From Lasiosphaeris hirsuta (taxonomy: Eukaryota > Ascomycota > Sordariomycetes > Sordariales > Lasiosphaeriaceae): 64,000 nucleotides of DNA. Below are positions 22,101-32,851 of the stretch, piece after piece; within the stretch, counting starts at the first letter, position 1; each line of letters starts with the position of its first letter. The stretch lies in assembly GCA_030549175.1 (NCBI GenBank), contig JAUKUA010000007.1, forward strand, positions 186,001 through 250,000. The letters run 5' to 3'. Made by a program: the position numbers and the translations under genes. The notes below the pieces were generated by a model that saw only the letters and a list, made by a program, of their open reading frames with translations, was not told the origin of the DNA and did not search any database.

Positions 22101-25100
22101 CTTCCCTCGTCCAAGCGTCGTAGAAGCTTGGCGACGTCGCTGGGCGGGCGACCGGCGGTCATAGCGATAAGCTGACGAACGAGGCTTCGAAGAAGTAAGT
22201 CTGCCGCCCCGAGGCCGGTAGTATTGAGTTCGCCGCAATAGAAGAACGCGAACCCGCCCGCAGAAGAGTCTTCTGCTGTGTCCTTTATGTAATTGACAAC
22301 CCTAGATGAGATCATTGTTTTACCAGTCCCAGCTAATTAACGACGAAAGTTAGCGATGAGGTGATTACTGGAATGACGGAAAGAATGATGTGCTCACGGG
22401 ATCCTCGTAACCACAAGATTGCGGACTGACTACTACGCTCCCAGGCCCGGAACGCCTCGTGTTGTAGAAGCCATTCACAGGTATTTGTTGTTCGTTCTGT
22501 GTTGTAATTTTCGTGGTGGTCACTGTGAGTCGGAGGAGAAATCCATTCTAGTCGGTCAAGCTGTTCATCTTCATCTTCGAAATAGTCCATGTCGTCATCC
22601 TGATCATCATCTATCTGGTGGATCAATGGTAGATCTTCGAGCAAAGCCACAGTTTCAGGGTCGACGGTGCCCGTGAGCCTCTCTGCGCATTCTCTTACGG
22701 CGTCATCAACATCTTTTGACGACCGGAAAAGCATGCGAATGGGCCCAGTTGCGAGATTTGAGTTGGCCATCGCCCGACCAATATCTGGGGTATTGCGGGC
22801 GCGCCAGGACGAGACACTTATTAATTTCATGGCTTCCAATACGGCAGTATAAAGTTTGAGCAAGGCAAACCGAAGGCCTACGTAAGCCTCTTCCGGGGTA
22901 TTCTCGAGGGTGTACGCCAACCCAAGGATGCGACCGCGGTTGACAGCTCTGAGAGCCAAGTCTAGCACCCAAAGAATGAGCCCTGCCTCTTGTTTGTCGG
23001 GCAAAGTTCCCGGGGCGATGAGCTAAAACGGTGGTTAGCGGCGGCTTATTGGTTATTCTATTCAAGTTTGGTGACGGCTATCATTCATATCATGATATTT
23101 TTGAAGCTGTGGTTTTGGTTGGGGGGGGGGGGAGGGGGGCATACCTCCATGTCCGCTTGGATAACGGCCCACGGCATATCTGTATGTGGTGTTAAGAAAA
23201 TGGATTCGTCATCCCCAATCTGCTGTAGGGACCTCGCAATGCCTTCTGCACACCCGCGTTCAATATCCCCGTCTTTCCCGTACATGTCTTGGATGACCCA
23301 GCCAAGCGTAAGCAGCTTGTCCAGCTGAGCCGGCAGAGTGTCAAAGTTGGCCCTGTTACCAGCAATTAACTGGTCGACCGCTTGTTTCGACTTTTCTGGA
23401 AGCCCTTGCAGGGCTTCTTGCCACAGGTCATGGTCCCTTCTCGGTGTTTCGTAGATGCACTCTTCCAATGCACTAATGTCAAGGGTGATGTTACCACAGA
23501 GATCCTCAACCTGAATTTTGTCTTGGATAAGCCCAAGTGAGAGTTGGCCGAGATTATCACGAAGCCGACCGAGAAGCGAGGAGCATTTGTCCTTTTGGTT
23601 CCTTGAAAGCCCTGTTACTATTAGCAGCCCAGGGAGAATTCCATTGAGCCGGGCCAGACTCTCCTGCTCCAGACCTTGTCTCCAAGTTATTTCTTGCTCA
23701 CCGTGAGCGGCGTCATGATGGACTAGTCTCATAACGTCTTGCACTACGCCTTCGTAGTCGGCCGAGTCGGAATCTTCATCAAAGGGCATTGGTGACAGCC
23801 CTGGTGTTGGTGAGGAATCACTGGAGCCGGCGGACGCTAGCCCGTCATCCAGATTGTAGTCCCATGGCAGAGCTCGAAGTGAGAAGGAATGCAAGTGGTT
23901 CACAATGTGATCGTCGTCTTCAACATCAACCATGTTACGGTCGTTGAGACACAGAGGACATGAAACGGGGCGAATGGTGGATCTTCCGCATAGTTTCACA
24001 TTGAGTGCAAGTTCATCTGGTGAGAGGTAGTCGCTGTGGTGCGTGATCATATGTTCCCTGAAGTCGAACTCAAAGTCAAAGTACGGGGCCGTATTATCAC
24101 CGGTGTCTACATGAACTAAACAGTCAGAGCAGGACCAATGAGTCGCACTGTGGTAACTTCTCAAGTGTGCTGTCCATTGTTCGCGGGTGGCATAGAGCTT
24201 GTAGGGTTCTTTGCAGTCGTCGAAGATGCAGGTGTACGGGCTAAGGTCATGCGCAACATGGCCTCTGATGCAACTTAGAATCGACTCGAGACTTAAAGTG
24301 CCATGTACTTACTGCCACTTTTCTTCGCTGCTTCTTTCCTTTTCTAGCAGAACGCCGCAGTATGGACACACTGGCGAGTCCTGAAGGACGGAGCGTTTCG
24401 GATAGTCTTGCTTTTCGCCAGTCCGGGTGAGTTTCGACATAGTGGAAGAAGCCCTCGCGGACCGCTCCGGTCGGAGATCCAAGGCTGGCCCGATTGCAGT
24501 TGCAGTCTGTATAGCTGAAGAACCCTCCATCGGACGTGCAGGCAGGACAGAGGGCGGCTGTGTTCCGGCCACGGGCGGCGGCAAATCGTGTGTCTCCACG
24601 CCGGCGGGGCGCTGCACCGTGGTGTTTCGCGGAAGAACCGCCAGCCTATGAAGGGACTGATGCTCTGTCGAGCGGGAAGTGTCCGGCCTGCCCTCCTTCC
24701 TTGAGAGCATCATACGGTGGCGTCGGATGACATTGGCTTCGATCAGTCGCTGCTGAATTGGGCCTAATCGGCCGTAGAGCCATGACCTGAGAATGACTCT
24801 CACGCCGGTTGGGATCGCATCACCCCCGGCGGCTGAGTCAAGAAAGGAAAGTAAACAATATTCGGATGGGCCGAAGAGGATGACAGTCTCCAAGTGTGTT
24901 CTGAAGGCCGCATAGGTCCTTGGGGACTCGCGCTCGACTCTTTCGAGGTCTTTGTCAGCTCGAGCATGGCGAAACTTGTCACCAGACTTCCTAATGAGTA
25001 CGGAGACATGTATGAGGTGGTGCAAAGAGGCTTTGATGGAGTTCTTTTGGGCGAAATATCGAATCGGTGGCGGAGCATGCTGCTCCGCGTCAGAGTCGTC

Positions 25101-25484
25101 TGCAACTTCAGAGCCGGATGAAAGGGAAGACGGTTCATCGGACAGAAAGCCATCATCGTCATGGCGAGGGCGGCTGGTGCTCTCTGCGCTGACCAGACAC
25201 TGCCCCAAGTCGGAGATCAGAGCAAGAAGGTTGTTGGTGATGATGCCGCGGATGCGGTCGTGGTCCCTGAGTCGGAAGTCGAGCGATGCCCGGCCCGGCC
25301 TCTGAGCGCCGATACTGAAGGACCACCAGCGGAGATGGGCCTGGCTCTCCTCAAACCAGGCGACCAAGGCGGCCGACAAACCCGGAATTTGCAGGCACGC
25401 ATCGAAAAGGCGTAGACAGTCATCGGTGAGTCTACGTAGTATCTTTTGGCCAGGGACATAGGATCGCCTGGATGCTGGTGTCAT
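19130..25484 (-). CDS. NLR-like protein: zinc fingers, NACHT NTPase, ankyrin repeats
   Basis: Five minus-strand exons, 24313-25484, 23145-24264, 22398-23022, 21699-22332 and 19130-21626, total 2015 aa with consistent phases. The N-terminus (residues 1-110) resembles the helical start of fungal AcuF-type C2H2 zinc-finger proteins. C2H2-like fingers lie near residues 375-520 (CPYCGVLLEKE, CIFDDCKEPYKLYATREQWTAHL, CPLCLND). A NACHT-type NTPase follows with P-loop GSPGTGKT (residues 971-978), whose Pro codon is split by an intron, and a Walker B-like LVLDGLDKL. A winged-helix-like region (GSFLWAKAAA, MWVSCVCRPLTQQELAEI) leads to about 12 ankyrin repeats (about 1490-1960) with the unit ending LIQAGADVN. 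This layout is that of a fungal STAND receptor in non-self recognition: the repeats sense and the N-terminus signals. It is divergent from the subtilase-domain gene. The ankyrin units are very alike. Confidence 0.9.
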
Positions 25485-26486
25485 CGTATCGCGCCGTTAT
25501 CCATCGCAACGCACTTTCAGTCTTCATGGCCGTTTCGTTTGCGCAACGAGTTGACAAACAGCCAAACATGAAACTTGGGACAAACTGCTAGTGACGTGAG
25601 GACACAGACCAGGGCAGCGGAGGAAGGAAGAACCTGGAAAGGCCGGGCTTGCGAGGGCAGCTGGAGAGATGCCCAGGCACCCAGGTAAGTGCAGGGGGAG
25701 CGCCAGGACGGCAGCGGCTGCCTCCATGCCCTGGGTGCCCCACTACCGTGCATCCGCAGGGGCAGGTGGGCCAAGCAATCATCTTCCAGCCTAGGTACGG
25801 GTGAGCTAGTCGCCCTTCCGTACCTAGGTCGCACATTGAGATGCCCCTCACTTAGCGCACAAGTTCTAGCGCTGCACTGCCCGTGCTGCAACCTTGACAG
25901 CGTGACAGCCTCCCTTTCCGCTGCAATCTTCAACCGGCCAGAGGCTCCCCGCATGGCGGGCCGTTGCGGGAAACCTTAGCGCCACTTTCGCAGTCGCTCG
26001 CTCCACTGTCAACGACTGCCAAGACAGTTGTCATCTGGCAGGTCCATGACCAGGCTTTTTGATTGTTCTTTTGTGCCGTCCATGGGGAAATTCTTCGGCG
26101 GCCGTTTCAGATCCCGTATGCGGGACTTGTCGCCTGCCTGCCTGGCCCGGTTTCCTGCTGGGGGGGGGGGGGGGGGGACGGCTGTGTCCAATGGCTTCGC
26201 CTCGCGAGTGGTCACAGCATCGGCCTCCCCGGCGGCGACTGAGCACAGCTTCACCACGTCGCGGCACATGATGCGGCCGGCTGAAGGCCTGCGCACTGCA
26301 ATCCTGCCAAATGAGGCAGCCAGCCAGATTATGTCACATCTTGCAGAAGCACTGCGGGACTCGTAGCCGACGCGACTATCCTGTCTTCCTCCCAATACAT
26401 TTGACCCCTCCATCACCCTTTACGATTTCGCCTGATTTCGCTCGATTTCGGCACATAATCCACCCGCGAATCCAAGTTCAGCACCA
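25485..26486. promoter_or_regulatory. Divergent promoter region between NLR-like and subtilase genes
   Basis: One kilobase separates the start codons of two divergently transcribed genes, so it probably contains both promoters and allows co-regulation (inference). It holds an 18-base G run (26160-26177) and no supported coding sequence; several short open frames on both strands overlap one another. Confidence 0.5.
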
Positions 26487-29372
26487 ATGGGACCCATCAG
26501 TGCCCCCTCAGATACCTCTAAAGCCAAATTTGCACTGCAGGTGACTGACAAGTTGATAAATCTCCACGACGACGTTGCTGCCGCCACCTTCCCAGACCAA
26601 GAACTGCTGCCACAATTTCCGCGTTTGCTCTGGTCTGGCTTGGTGCAATTCCAGCTGAGGCTTTCCTGGGAAAGCACACCGCCTAATATTGATTCTATTC
26701 TATTTTTCCTCCAGACCCTTTGTGACCGCGAGGTTGGTGCCAGTGCATACCTCACTGAAGATCTCCCTAACACGCAAGCAAATTGAAGGGAAAGAGAGCC
26801 GACCCCAGCGAGAAGCAGCTCGACAAGAAATACCCAGGGATCGCCCTACTACTCAGGGGCTCAACAAGCCACGCCAAGAAGAATCTCCAGGAGCTTTACT
26901 CGCCCACCAAAATAGGTGATGATGATAAAAAGCTAAAGGAAAAAAGGAAGCAAATTCTAAAAAGAGTCAACATTCTCACAGCTGAAGTTGCAAACACCGA
27001 AAGAAAAGGATTGGTAGCTCCTCTCCCCCCAAAGACTGAACAACTTGACTTCTCAGCGCAGGCGAACACTCTACACAGCGTCCTCTCAAAGTACAAGACG
27101 TGCAAAACAGGAGACACGGTTGCCGAAATTATCCCCAAAATCAGCTTGAGTGGATATCGGCAGCACGACGAGTCCGGTTCCGTGTTTGATGTATTGTTTC
27201 CCGACCACCCTCACCAGGATGAAAATGGAAAAGCCTGCAACTGGCACAATGCTGCCGTTCAAATACCCACAGAAGTGTTAGTTTTCCACCTTCAAGCTGG
27301 TCGATATTTCCTCACAAAGCCTAGGAACTTCAAGGGCAAGAAAGATCAGCCAGACGCTGCGAAGGGAATCGAATATCACGAATTCTGTGGCACCATCACC
27401 CAGTCACACGAAGAGCAGCTGTTTCTTACGCTGTCGAGAAAGGAAGCCAAGCTTTTCATGCCAGAGTTTGCCAATTCCGGCATTTCATGGATGCTGACGG
27501 CCCCTGGCACACGGAGTATGACGCTGAGAAGTCTCCTAGAAGAGGGCTATCTGGGAGCTCACACGCTGCCTGTTTTGAAGATGAAGATTGTCCTGATGTA
27601 TCTGCTAGGAAAGGGGGTTTGGCAATTCTACGACTCCGGTTTGATGGTTGATGAATGGACCAAGGACAATGTCGAGTTTATGTTTGAGCAGCGTCTCGAG
27701 GAAGGAGAATGGACGATCGGAGTCTTCCTCAACCAGCCATTGATATCAGCTCCGTCTTGTCCGTCGCCCCCTCATGAGAACGGCCCCAGGAAGATGACAC
27801 ATACCATATTCCCCAAAATCCGACAGCTGGGAATAATGCTCCTCGAAGTAGTCATCGGTCGAGAAATCGACAACTACAAAGGCGCGGACCCCTCATACCG
27901 TGGAAAGTCTGGTGGTCTCAAGGATTTGTTAGAAGCCAAGGAAAAATATGAGCAATGGAGCGTGAAGAATGACTGGCCCAACGCTGAGCTTGTCGTGAAG
28001 GCGATTGGAAACAGCCTCGATGATCATCAATATCTACCGAAGAGTCGGGATAAGAGCAACCCCGACTTCTCCGTGCGGAATGTGCTGTACGAGAAAGTCG
28101 TCCGGCATCTCGAGGGCGCCCTCACCGTTAATTACGCAGTCAGCGATCCTAACCATCTCAGCTTGGCCCCTCTCTTCAAGCACCGCGAATTTTCGACTAG
28201 CCCGCGAGGCCTTGCGCGCAAGATGGCACAGCCAAACACATGGAGCCACAGTAACAGTCAAAGACACCAACATACCCCCAGTCCGATGGAGAGCCCTGTA
28301 TCGATTCCATCGTAAGTTCGGCACCGTAGCAATGGATGAATCACTTTGCTGACCTGTCGACACAGACCTTTCGACCAAACCCACTCCGACAACTGGTTTT
28401 CTGAGCTCGATAAGCTAAGCGAGATCCTACGGGCCCGACCGGACGAACGGGATGCCAAATACGATCAGCAGAGGGTTAAAATTGCTGTTATTGACACTGG
28501 CGTCTCAGAGGAGAAAGCAGGCGTAGCCTACAAAGACTTTATTGACGGGGACGATGGCAGAATCCAGCAGGGCTCTGGCCACGGGACGGATATTGTTGAG
28601 CTTATCGACAGCTGCATTGAGGAGTCGAGCCTTTACGTTGCACGGGTTTTTGACGGGGACGGCCTCATCAACGACCGTACGCCTGATCTGGTCGCCGAGG
28701 TGAGAGCTCCGACTCCCCAACATAGTTTACATCAGCGCACTAACCATTGAGAGAATGCAGGCAATCCAATGGGCACGAAAGATGGAAGTCGATATAATCG
28801 TACTGGCGCTTGGATTCCTCCGCGCCCACGACGGCATCCGCAAGGCCATCAGCGACGCGGTGCACCGAGACATTCTCATATTTTCCGCCGCGGGCAACGA
28901 TGGCAGCATCAGAAAGGTTGCCTTTCCCGCCAGACTACCTGATGTCATGTGCATCTTCTCCACGACGCCCGGAAACAAACCGTCGCGGGAGATCAACCCG
29001 CCCGCCCGGGATATGGACGCCAACTTCGCCATACTCGGGGAAATTGTCAAGACGCCCGAAAACGGATCACCGCCACGGAGGCTCCAGGGCACTTCGATCG
29101 CGACCGCGATCGCTGCGGGCTTCGCGGCAAGTCTTCTTGACTTTTCGCGGCAGCGTGTTTACCGCAGGAAGCGGAAGGAATACGGCACGCCTGACCTGAA
29201 GAGCCGGGAAGCGATGAGGGCGGTTTTCACGGAGCTTTCTAGTGGCTACAAGCATGAAGGGTATCATTGCGTTCTGCCGTGGCAGCTCTTGAACCAGATT
29301 CCCAAGGATGGCGACCGAGAAGTGAGGCGACAGGAGCTATCTGGTCTCTTGAATGGCTGGCTCCAGTTCTAG
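26487..29372 (+). CDS. Subtilisin-like (S8) protease with long helical N-terminal region, HET-Q2-like
   Basis: Exons 26487-26732, 26789-28311, 28366-28699 and 28761-29372 encode 904 aa; introns are 56, 54 and 61 nt. The first intron (GTTGGT donor) is the least certain. Residues 1-590 are a helical, charged region resembling the uncharacterised N-terminal module (DUF7580-like) of fungal NLR-associated proteases. The S8 domain follows with Asp633 (IAVIDTGV), His662 (GSGHGT), Asn747 (SAAGNDG) and Ser813 (QGTSIAT), so the catalytic set is complete. There is no signal peptide, so it should act inside the cell. HET-Q2 of Podospora is a protease of this kind and similar size that cleaves the gasdermin HET-Q1. 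The neighbouring gasdermin-like gene and the divergent NLR support the same role here. Confidence 0.87.
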
Positions 29373-30489
29373 TGCAATCGGATGTAGTCGTGGCGCGCAA
29401 CGATCCAAACGCAGCTATCTCATCCCAAATATGAAAGCTCTCGCCGAGATGCCGCCGTGAAGGAGAAGCACACACGCCGCAGCAGCAGCAGCGCTACACT
29501 GTTGGAAATGTTAAGGGCATTGAATGAAAAGCCGTTTTTAAACTGGCTAGATAGGTACACACAAATTACGGCACAACTTGGTTCAGTCTTACACGCTGTA
29601 TGGTCACCTAATCCTCCGAGCCCCTTTTTACCGCCTCTGTGGTGTATTTCTTTTGGCTATGATTGGACATCTCGTGCCTAACGTCAAAGAACCGCAGCGG
29701 CGCTGCTCAAGTGACGCAGAATCCTTTCGTATCCGAAAAAGCCATTGGCTTTAGCAACCATCCTTCCATTGTACCAATAGGGGGAGTAGTTACCGGCGTT
29801 CCGGTCAGTCATATTCAGGTTGGTCTCAGGGTCACGGGGCACTGACCGCTTGCAGTTTCACTCGCATAAAATGGCATGTGACTCAAATTAGATATGTCAA
29901 ATCCGGTAGTATATTTGATGTGTACCTACTTGGCATGCCAATCACGCTATTTGGCCTGATTTGACTCATAGCCTATTCCTAGGCCCGGATCAACTCCCCA
30001 CAAACACAAAAGAGCATCTTTGTCTGGCGTTTCGCAGTCAATTCTTAGAATGGAAAAGTGGGTCAAATAAGAAAGCTAGTCCAGATAAATAGGCCGGCCT
30101 ATCTGGTCGGATTTGAAGTCCTTTTTCCCGTATTTGGCTTGGCATTTGATCTGTATCTATCTGGCTATCTGCTCTGGCCTTATTGATTTGAGCCACACGC
30201 TATCGCAGCATCGAGCCAACGCTGGCGAGTTAATACGCGCTGCCGCCAGTTCCCGTCAGGCAGCACTGCGACCCGTTTGGAGACCGCTTCGGCCATCAAG
30301 ACGGGGCGTGCTGCGCCACGCATCCGCATAGGATCTGCGGACAGCCTCACATCCTTTCCCTTTGCTTGCCCCGGCTTTTTCACCCTCTTGGAAATTGACC
30401 AGAGCCCATTCTGAGAACCCCCAGTCCAGCCCCTATCCCAATAGGTATCCAAACACCCTAACCCTTCAACATCACCACCTCCAGCAACC
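29373..30489. other. Intergenic region, 1.1 kb
   Basis: Lies between the protease and gasdermin-like genes, both on the plus strand. AT content rises around 29880-30180. Contains a short CAG run (about 29480-29492). No gene was recognised. Confidence 0.5.
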
Positions 30490-31464
30490 ATGGAGAAATG
30501 CTGGTTCGCCCTCGCCCAGACGCACTACCCGCCCCCGTCCCCCGAGAGCATGCACCGCGGCGCACCCGACGCGCCCCTCGCCCTCGGCCACCTGGTCCCC
30601 AACCTGCGCCACCTCGACCAGGTCATCAACGCGTCCGCCGTCGAGCCCTTCCCGCGCGCCATGTACATCCACGGCCCGTTCCGCATGGCCGACTTTGCCT
30701 GGAAGGACGACCAGAACACGGACGTGTCGGTCCTCGCGCGCGCCGGCGCGCCACTGTTGGGCATGGTTCCCGGGGTTGAGGCGAGTGGGACTTTGGGGGG
30801 GTTGTTTAGGAGGCGGGTGGAGCGGTGGTGGGAGTTTGAAGGGTTGGAGATGTATACCGTTAATCCGACGCGGGCGTATATCGACCGCGTCCTGGCCGGG
30901 GAGGAGGTGAAAAAGTATATTGAGCGTGTCAAGGTGCTTGGGGGGTGGACCGTGTTTATGGTTACCGGGCTGGCGGTGGCGAGGGGGAAGACGAGGTTTG
31001 GGGTGACGGTGGAGAGGGGGACTGGGGGGGTTGGGGGAGTTGGGGTGTAAGTTTGGTCTTTTTTTGTTTTGCTTGCGTGGGTGCGTGCTGACTGGTGTGT
31101 TAGGGGAGTACCGGGGGTGGTCAATGTCGAGCCTGAGGTGGATGTCATGACGACGAGCGCGACGAGGTCACGGGGGACCCATCTGAATGACTTTGTCTGG
31201 GCGATCAAAGTGGCCAAGATCCATGTGAAGCACGGCCTTCAGAAAAATTGGACGATTGCGACTCTGACGGGAAAGGATTCGTGGATCAACCAGCGCGCTA
31301 TCATGAGCTGTGAGTCGGAGAAGAAAGAGAGCCCAGACTCGGAGGCGGCGGTCGCAGCGGTAGCAGAGGTGATAAAGGCCCACGGACTAGATGATTTTGA
31401 GGTTCTCGGAGACTCGAGTCTTGCCTCAGGGGCAATATTTGTGTCGCCATCCATCCAGGAGTAA
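30490..31464 (+). CDS. Gasdermin-like pore-forming cell-death protein, HET-Q1/RCD-1-like
   Basis: Exons 30490-31046 and 31104-31464 encode 305 aa; the 57-nt intron has a GTAAGT donor, CTGAC branch and TTAG acceptor. The N-terminus is MEKCWFALAQTHY, followed by alternating hydrophobic strands with motifs such as KYIERVKVLGGWTVFMVTGL with VARGK directly after, and HLNDFVWAIKVAKIHVKHG. These resemble fungal gasdermin homologues (RCD-1 of Neurospora, HET-Q1 of Podospora), which form membrane pores after activation. Length is near the 240-300 aa of that family. A Gly-rich loop spans the intron position. The C-terminal tail (about 40-60 residues) would be the part removed by the partner protease in HET-Q1-like systems; the cleavage site cannot be seen. 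The call rests on motif resemblance plus the subtilase next door; a structure prediction would settle it. Base composition flips from C-rich to G-rich near 30770. Confidence 0.7.
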
Positions 31465-32413
31465 CTAACCAAAAACTTCGGTCCAGTCTGGCTTGAACAT
31501 CCCTTTAGACTCAAACCAGAGGGAATAATGTACGGCGCTCACTACGAATGTAGTGACGGAAATTAGCAAAGCATTTCCTTCATGCCAGTCACTTGTTCCC
31601 ATCGAGTGTGCTATCTCTCCCACCCGCCTGCCCCCATACCTGGAAGCCACGGTAAAGCCGACCAAAATGAGGAACGATAAGATCGCCTATATGTAAGGTT
31701 AGCGAAAACCTCCCAGTGATAGTAAAAGTGAATAATATGATAGTGGTAGGGTTAATGTTATGAAAGAATGACGAGAAGCGTGATATAATCAGGAAAGATA
31801 GGCTCCACCAAACTGTTGAGGAAGTGCAAAACAAATCCCGCTGATGTTTGGGAATCGGCCTAGGGTGATTGTCCGAGAAGCTGTGATACCCGGGTACTGG
31901 ACCGCCAGGGTGGGAGGGGTATGGGCGGCGGTCCCCCTTCTCCTATCTAGAAAAGCAGTGTCCTCGCTATGAAGATAGGAATCTCCCCTACGAAAATCGA
32001 GACGAAGAACATGAGGCCCCAAGCTTGTGTCCACGGCACTTTTTCATGGCGGCCAGCTTAACTGTCTGGCAGCCTATTATGGATATGCCAAGGAAGATGA
32101 AGCGCCATATGTGTGATGTCTCGGGCGAGTTCATATCGGGCGTGACATCGTTGGTAGCCTTGAAGCGAAGGTTGATCTCGTACTTGAGGTTATTGATGAA
32201 GTCCTCCTTACGGCGGCTGATGCTTAATATGAAGACGGACATGACGCAGAGTTTATCGGTGACGCAGACGATGGGTCAAGCGCGGGCGTAGAACCGCAGC
32301 TACGGACTCTTTTGACCTAAAATATTGCCGCATGGCTGAAACATGGCCGAAGTAGCGAGCGACACGAGTGCCCACCACGCTATTTGCCAGGAGACTTCAT
32401 CTCGGCCGACCAT
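31465..32413 (-). pseudogene. Decayed multi-pass membrane protein gene
   Basis: Pieces of one membrane protein are in order on the minus strand but in different frames. They are an N-terminal segment from ATG 32413 (MVGRDEVSWQIAWWALVSLA), a middle segment (about 32242-32035, with SHIWRFIFLGISIIGC), its continuation one frame over (VPWTQAWGLMFFVSIFVGE), and a final exon (31465-31686, AILSFLILVGFTVASRYGG) with a good CTAAC branch and ATATAG acceptor. At least two frame changes are not explained by introns, including one at an A-run near 32035-32046. The protein looks like a fungal integral membrane family of unknown role. Sequencing error is the alternative to decay. Confidence 0.5.
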
Positions 32414-32851
32414 TAGGGCTAGGAGGGACCGAAAATATCTCTCAAGAGTGTCAAGGGTGTTATAACACGGGTTGTGGTTCTTACAAGACCCTGATATCGT
32501 GCCTGCTGTTGAAAGTGGATCGGGTTGAATGCTGGGGAGGACAGAAAGAGGGGGATATCGTTGATTGCTTCTCTTTTTGGTTGCTATTCTCACATGAATG
32601 GCGGCTTTTGACAACCAAAGCAGTCACCTCAGCTCACTGTGGCAGTGTTCCTGCGCGCGATTGCCTGGTCTCTGTGTGCACTCCCTTCTGCCAAGACAAG
32701 GCTCCCATGCTAGAATGGCTTTGAGCAAACACGCAGTTCCAAGCATAAGTGAAGTACCTCTCCTCTGCTTCCTCTTGCTCCATACCACACCCCGGGTATC
32801 GCCTTTCCACATGACCTTTTTCCCTTTAGCCATATACGAATAAGAAAATAA
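32414..32851. other. Intergenic region, 0.4 kb
   Basis: Sits between the decayed membrane gene and the CorA-like gene, which diverge from here; likely promoter sequence. Nothing else was seen. Confidence 0.4.
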
